From CAIVAT01 sp964525995 (GTDB lineage: Bacteria > Bacteroidota > Bacteroidia > Bacteroidales > FEN-979), in assembly GCA_964525995.1 (NCBI GenBank), contig CAZGIM010000001.1:248001-312000 (forward strand): a stretch of 64,000 nucleotides of DNA. Direction: 5' to 3'. Below are positions 62,313 through 64,000 of this stretch, in pieces. The notes beneath the pieces were generated by a model. It saw nothing but the letters and a program-made list of their open reading frames with translations, was not told the origin of the DNA and made no database searches. The position numbers and the translations under genes were made by a program. How positions within the stretch are numbered: position 1 is the stretch's first letter; every line of letters starts with the position of its first letter.

Positions 62313-63620
62313 ATGAAGATTGATGTGATTTTAGGGCTTCAATGGGGAGATGAAGGTAAAGGAAAAATCGTTGATGTTTTAACGCCCCGTTACGATATTA
62401 TTGCCCGCTTTCAGGGAGGACCCAATGCTGGCCATACAATTATTATTGATGGTGTCAAGCATGTTTTACACACCATACCTTCCGGAATATTCCGGTCTGA
62501 TAAAGCCAATGTCATCGGAAATGGTGTGATCATTGATCCGTATATTTTGTTCAGGGAGATTGACGCGTTACATCAGTCTGGTCTGACGCCTGAAGACAAC
62601 CTTTTTATCGCTGAGCGTGCCCACCTGATCCTTCCAACCCATCGGCTTCTCGATGCGGCTTTGGAGTGGCAGAAAGGGGCAACCCGGATTGGATCGACAT
62701 TAAAAGGAATCGGTCCGACCTATTCCGATAAATATGGCAGAATCGGTTTAAGGGTGGGGAATATTTTTCAGAGCAGGTTTGAAATGCAATATAAAAGTCT
62801 GAGAGACCGGCATTTAGAGCAGATTGAAGCAACCGGATTTGATTTCTCCGACCATTTGCTCGACGGATTGCGTTATGTTGAATATGAGGAGCGCTGGTTT
62901 GAATCGGTCCAAAGGCTTCGCAAACTTCATGTCATCTGCGGCGAGCAGTTTATCAATGATAGTCTTGACAAGGGCAAAACGGTTCTTGCTGAAGGCGCTC
63001 AAGGCACAATGCTTGATGTTGACTTTGGATCTTATCCCTTTGTAACCAGTTCCAATACGATTACTGCAGGAGTGTGTTCGGGTTTAGGCGTTTCGCCTCA
63101 CCGGATCGGATTGGTTTACGGAGTTTTCAAGGCTTATTGCACCCGGGTTGGCAGTGGTCCTTTCCCCACTGAGTTGCAGGATGAAATGGGCGATCGGCTA
63201 CGGGTGGGTGGAAATGAATTTGGCTCAACAACCGGGAGGCCCAGGCGGTGCGGATGGATTGATATTCCGGCCCTCAGGTATTCAATCATGCTGAATGGGG
63301 TTGACCGGCTGATCATGATGAAGACGGATGTGCTCAGCCCGTTTCAGGAAATCCAAGCTTGCATTGCTTACCGGAAAGACGGGTTGGAACCTGGTCACTT
63401 TCCTTTTGATCTTGAGGCAGAATCTTTCGAACCGCTCTATATCACGCTTAAGGGTTGGAATACAACATTGGATTCAACGGCCTCATTTGAAGAGGTCCCC
63501 CGAGAATTGGCTGAATACGTACGGTTTATTGAACAGGAGGTCAACTTGCCTGTTGACATGATCTCCATGGGCCCCGACCGCTCACAAATTCTTGTGCGGA
63601 ATACGGATAAGAAAAATTGA
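62313..63620 (+). CDS. purA: Adenylosuccinate synthetase
   Basis: A 435-residue enzyme that joins IMP and aspartate with GTP. Motifs are GLQWGDEGKGKIVD (catalytic Asp and P-loop), RFQGGPNAGHTI (catalytic His), GIGPTYSDKYGRIGLRV, EGAQGTMLDVDFGSYPFVTS, GRPRRCGWIDIPALRYS and the final SMGPDRSQILV. The length matches the family. It probably shares a transcript with the preceding Fur-family gene. Confidence 0.97.
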   Translation: MKIDVILGLQWGDEGKGKIVDVLTPRYDIIARFQGGPNAGHTIIIDGVKHVLHTIPSGIFRSDKANVIGNGVIIDPYILFREIDALHQSGLTPEDNLFIAERAHLILPTHRLLDAALEWQKGATRIGSTLKGIGPTYSDKYGRIGLRVGNIFQSRFEMQYKSLRDRHLEQIEATGFDFSDHLLDGLRYVEYEERWFESVQRLRKLHVICGEQFINDSLDKGKTVLAEGAQGTMLDVDFGSYPFVTSSNTITAGVCSGLGVSPHRIGLVYGVFKAYCTRVGSGPFPTELQDEMGDRLRVGGNEFGSTTGRPRRCGWIDIPALRYSIMLNGVDRLIMMKTDVLSPFQEIQACIAYRKDGLEPGHFPFDLEAESFEPLYITLKGWNTTLDSTASFEEVPRELAEYVRFIEQEVNLPVDMISMGPDRSQILVRNTDKKN

Positions 63621-63644
63621 ATGATTTAAACCGACCAGCGAAGA

Positions 63645-64000
63645 TTAAAGCTTTCTCTTTATTTCAATTTGCTCATAACCCTCAATGATGTCACCAACCT
63701 TGATATCATTGTAATTCTCGATATTCAGTCCGCATTCATAGCCCGACGACACCTCCTTGACATCGTCTTTGAATCGTTTGAGCGATCCCAGTAGTCCGGT
63801 ATAAACAACGATCCCGTCGCGTATCACCCGGATTTTGGTGTTACGTGTAACCTTCCCGTCGAGTACCATACATCCCGCGACCGAGCCTACCTTGGTGATC
63901 TTAAACACTTCGCGAACCTCGATGTTGCAGATAATTTTTTCTTCGATCTCAGGTGAAAGCATACCCTCGATGGCTGCTTTGATCTCTTCAATAGCCTGAT
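63645..64000 (-). CDS. infB: Translation initiation factor IF-2, C-terminal end (5' part outside window)
   Basis: About 117 residues are visible. AIEEIKAAIEGMLSPEIEEK, EVREVFKITKVGSVAGCMVL, RNTKIRVIRDGIVVYTG, LGSLKRFKDDVKEVSSGYEC and NYNDIKVGDIIEGYE match the C2 domain of IF-2, which binds initiator tRNA. The gene runs off the right edge on the minus strand. The stop at 63645 lies 24 bp from the purA stop (convergent). Confidence 0.95.
   Translation of the reverse strand, partial: QAIEEIKAAIEGMLSPEIEEKIICNIEVREVFKITKVGSVAGCMVLDGKVTRNTKIRVIRDGIVVYTGLLGSLKRFKDDVKEVSSGYECGLNIENYNDIKVGDIIEGYEQIEIKRKL

Overview
The window comes from a member of the Bacteroidota. It carries type IX secretion (T9SS) and gliding-type genes (gldJ, porP-like, two porU, porV, the T9SS plug), secreted proteins with T9SS type A and type B C-terminal signals, TamL- and FISUMP-type families, and many promoters of the Bacteroidota form TTG-N19..21-TAnnTTTG instead of -35/-10 boxes with strong Shine-Dalgarno sites. 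The sequence does not allow a finer placement.

Layout. 1-7934: core metabolism and envelope genes (carboxyltransferase fragment, an orphan ThiF/ThiS pair, a PutP-like Na+ symporter, and folC, anmK and murF on the minus strand). 7999-19377: a T9SS locus with gldJ and a PorP/SprF protein on the minus strand, facing two tandem PorU-type sortases and porV on the plus strand. 19430-25306: ispF, a convergent multi-pass membrane protein, the rpsF-rpsR-rplI operon, a SpoU-family rRNA methyltransferase and the T9SS plug protein. 25490-31084: three exported repeat proteins, two with T9SS type A signals and one FISUMP lipoprotein, followed by convergent tamL.

33770-45552 is a mobile element of about 11.8 kb inserted in the 3' half of a tRNA-Val(TAC) gene. 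A perfect 47-bp direct repeat marks both ends: the displaced tRNA tail at the left and the rebuilt tRNA at the right. The element has a tyrosine integrase next to attL, two small excisionase/AlpA-like HTH genes next to attR, a primase/helicase-type replication gene, and an iteron array (about a dozen TTTGTAAGA-like units plus a 19-bp inverted repeat around an A+T-rich core) just past the replication gene. Cargo includes an exported HNH nuclease with a co-transcribed exported partner, a DUF3825 protein, a possible virion DNA-pilot-like protein and wrecked ParB-DNA methyltransferase genes. I see no conjugation, terminase, portal or capsid genes. The layout (int, AlpA-like regulators, primase/helicase, 3' iterons, small cargo) resembles phage-inducible chromosomal islands, so a Bacteroidota phage satellite or integrative plasmid is the best hypothesis. 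This is the most interesting part of the window.

45643-64000 returns to core genes: CoA-binding protein, DUF486 protein, acyltransferase, dnaX, a polysaccharide deacetylase-like protein with a GNAT/FemAB-like enzyme, a MacB/FtsX permease, a RecD/Dda-like helicase, an outer-membrane barrel, lepA, a large T9SS type B protein, the relA/spoT homologue, a Fur-family regulator, purA and the 3' end of infB. The T9SS locus probably exports and anchors the repeat proteins in the same window. All assignments rest on reading motifs by eye; no database search was run.
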